A DNA stretch of 41,349 nt from an uncultured Oscillospiraceae bacterium. GTDB lineage: Bacteria; Bacillota; Clostridia; Oscillospirales; Oscillospiraceae. The DNA lies in contig CATLFX010000022.1 of the NCBI GenBank assembly GCA_949935795.1, forward strand, positions 1-41,349. Direction: 5' to 3'. Position numbers and translations under genes: made by a program. The notes under the pieces were generated by a model, which was not told where the DNA came from, did no database searches, and worked only from the letters and a program-made list of their open reading frames with translations. Below, in pieces: positions 41,126 to 41,349 of this stretch; within the stretch, counting starts at the first letter, position 1; each line of letters starts with the position of its first letter.

Positions 41126-41349
41126 ATGCACCGCAATCAGTTATTCCTCCCCCTGTGCGCCCTGGCTCTGGCCCTGCTGGCGGGCTGCGGGACCACCTCC
41201 GGGCACTATGGTCCCCCCTCCCCTTCCCCGGACGCCGCCCCGCCCGCAGCCTCTGAGCCGCCGGCCGCCTCAGAACCCGCCCCCTCTCCCACCCCGGAAC
41301 CCACCCCCACCCCGATCACGGCGGAGCTCTATGAGTTCGGCAAACCGCT
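41126..41349 (+). CDS. lipoprotein, 5' part only (runs off window)
   Basis: The first 74 codons are visible. A signal sequence with lipobox LAGC (cysteine at about residue 22) is followed by a long Pro/Ser/Ala/Glu/Thr linker (PSPSPDAAPPAASEPP...), typical of wall-spanning lipoproteins. The functional domain lies beyond the window. AAGGAG lies about 10 nt upstream; an ATG at 41116 is in another frame and gives no signal peptide. Confidence 0.7.
   Translation, partial: MHRNQLFLPLCALALALLAGCGTTSGHYGPPSPSPDAAPPAASEPPAASEPAPSPTPEPTPTPITAELYEFGKP

Noticed and set aside
41116-41349. ATG at 41116 as the start of the last gene
   Set aside because: The ribosome site is only about 2 nt away and the frame gives no signal peptide; the frame from 41126 gives a perfect lipoprotein signal.
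1-41349. CRISPR arrays, tRNA/rRNA genes, insertion sequences or phage genes
   Set aside because: Looked for regular short repeats, tRNA-like cloverleaf ends, transposase or integrase motifs and terminal inverted repeats; none could be supported.

Overview
The window looks like a chromosomal stretch of a high-GC, Gram-positive gut Clostridium of the Oscillospiraceae type (Flavonifractor/Pseudoflavonifractor/Lawsonibacter-like). This is inferred from gene content and codon use, not from a marker gene. The supporting signs are Shine-Dalgarno-led starts, sigma-A promoters with near-consensus boxes, very high GC at third positions (which creates many long antisense open frames), ftsEX with PcsB/CwlO-type M23 peptidases, three-repeat SLH surface proteins, a CdaR/PucR-type regulator and DUF5058/aconitase-X genes. 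No rRNA, tRNA, CRISPR array, insertion sequence or phage gene was seen.

Layout. (1) 1-5793: a structured intergenic repeat, then a minus-strand cell-division/wall operon, ftsE-ftsX followed by two tandem M23 endopeptidase paralogues, driven by a perfect TTGACA-17-TATAAT promoter. Upstream lies a CdaR-type regulator gene with its own promoter. (2) 5794-7213: rsuA-type pseudouridine synthase, a divergent DUF4830 protein, and a perfect 18-bp terminator hairpin. (3) 7214-16780: an amino-sugar/sialic-acid catabolic block on the minus strand, in transcription order N-acylglucosamine 2-epimerase, RpiR regulator, ABC solute-binding lipoprotein, two permeases, N-acetylneuraminate lyase-like aldolase, nagB, nagA. 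A divergent SGNH esterase lies across the promoter region. Two promoters carry operator-like dyads, and two strong hairpins sit between cistrons. (4) 16786-19380: a TetM/EF-G-like GTPase fused to a C-terminal Rae1/YacP-like NYN nuclease domain; this is the most interesting single gene here. (5) 19497-26660: a six-gene minus-strand operon, OYE-type iron-sulfur flavoenzyme, aconitase X large and small subunits, DUF5058 membrane protein, second membrane protein, membrane-anchored M20 peptidase. It has a clear promoter and terminator. (6) 26743-30308: an orotate-phosphoribosyltransferase-like gene with a non-canonical PRPP loop, ptsI, and a divergent chloramphenicol-acetyltransferase homologue. 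(7) 30435-34121: a secreted YcdB/YcdC-repeat protein with an SLH-like tail, a decayed aldo/keto reductase remnant, a 31-residue membrane peptide and a nitroreductase. (8) 34168-39483: a PilZ c-di-GMP receptor and a 1425-residue SLH surface protein. (9) 39542-41349: a 48-residue ORF with its own promoter and terminator, a fused ThrE exporter, and the start of a lipoprotein that runs off the window.

How they fit together. Region 3 encodes uptake of sialic acid or a related sugar, lyase cleavage to ManNAc, epimerisation to GlcNAc, and NagA/NagB conversion to fructose-6-phosphate. The kinase needed between the epimerase and NagA is not in the window. Region 5 suggests uptake and hydrolysis of peptides followed by dehydration of a hydroxy acid such as cis-3-hydroxyproline. 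Regions 7-8 concern the cell surface.
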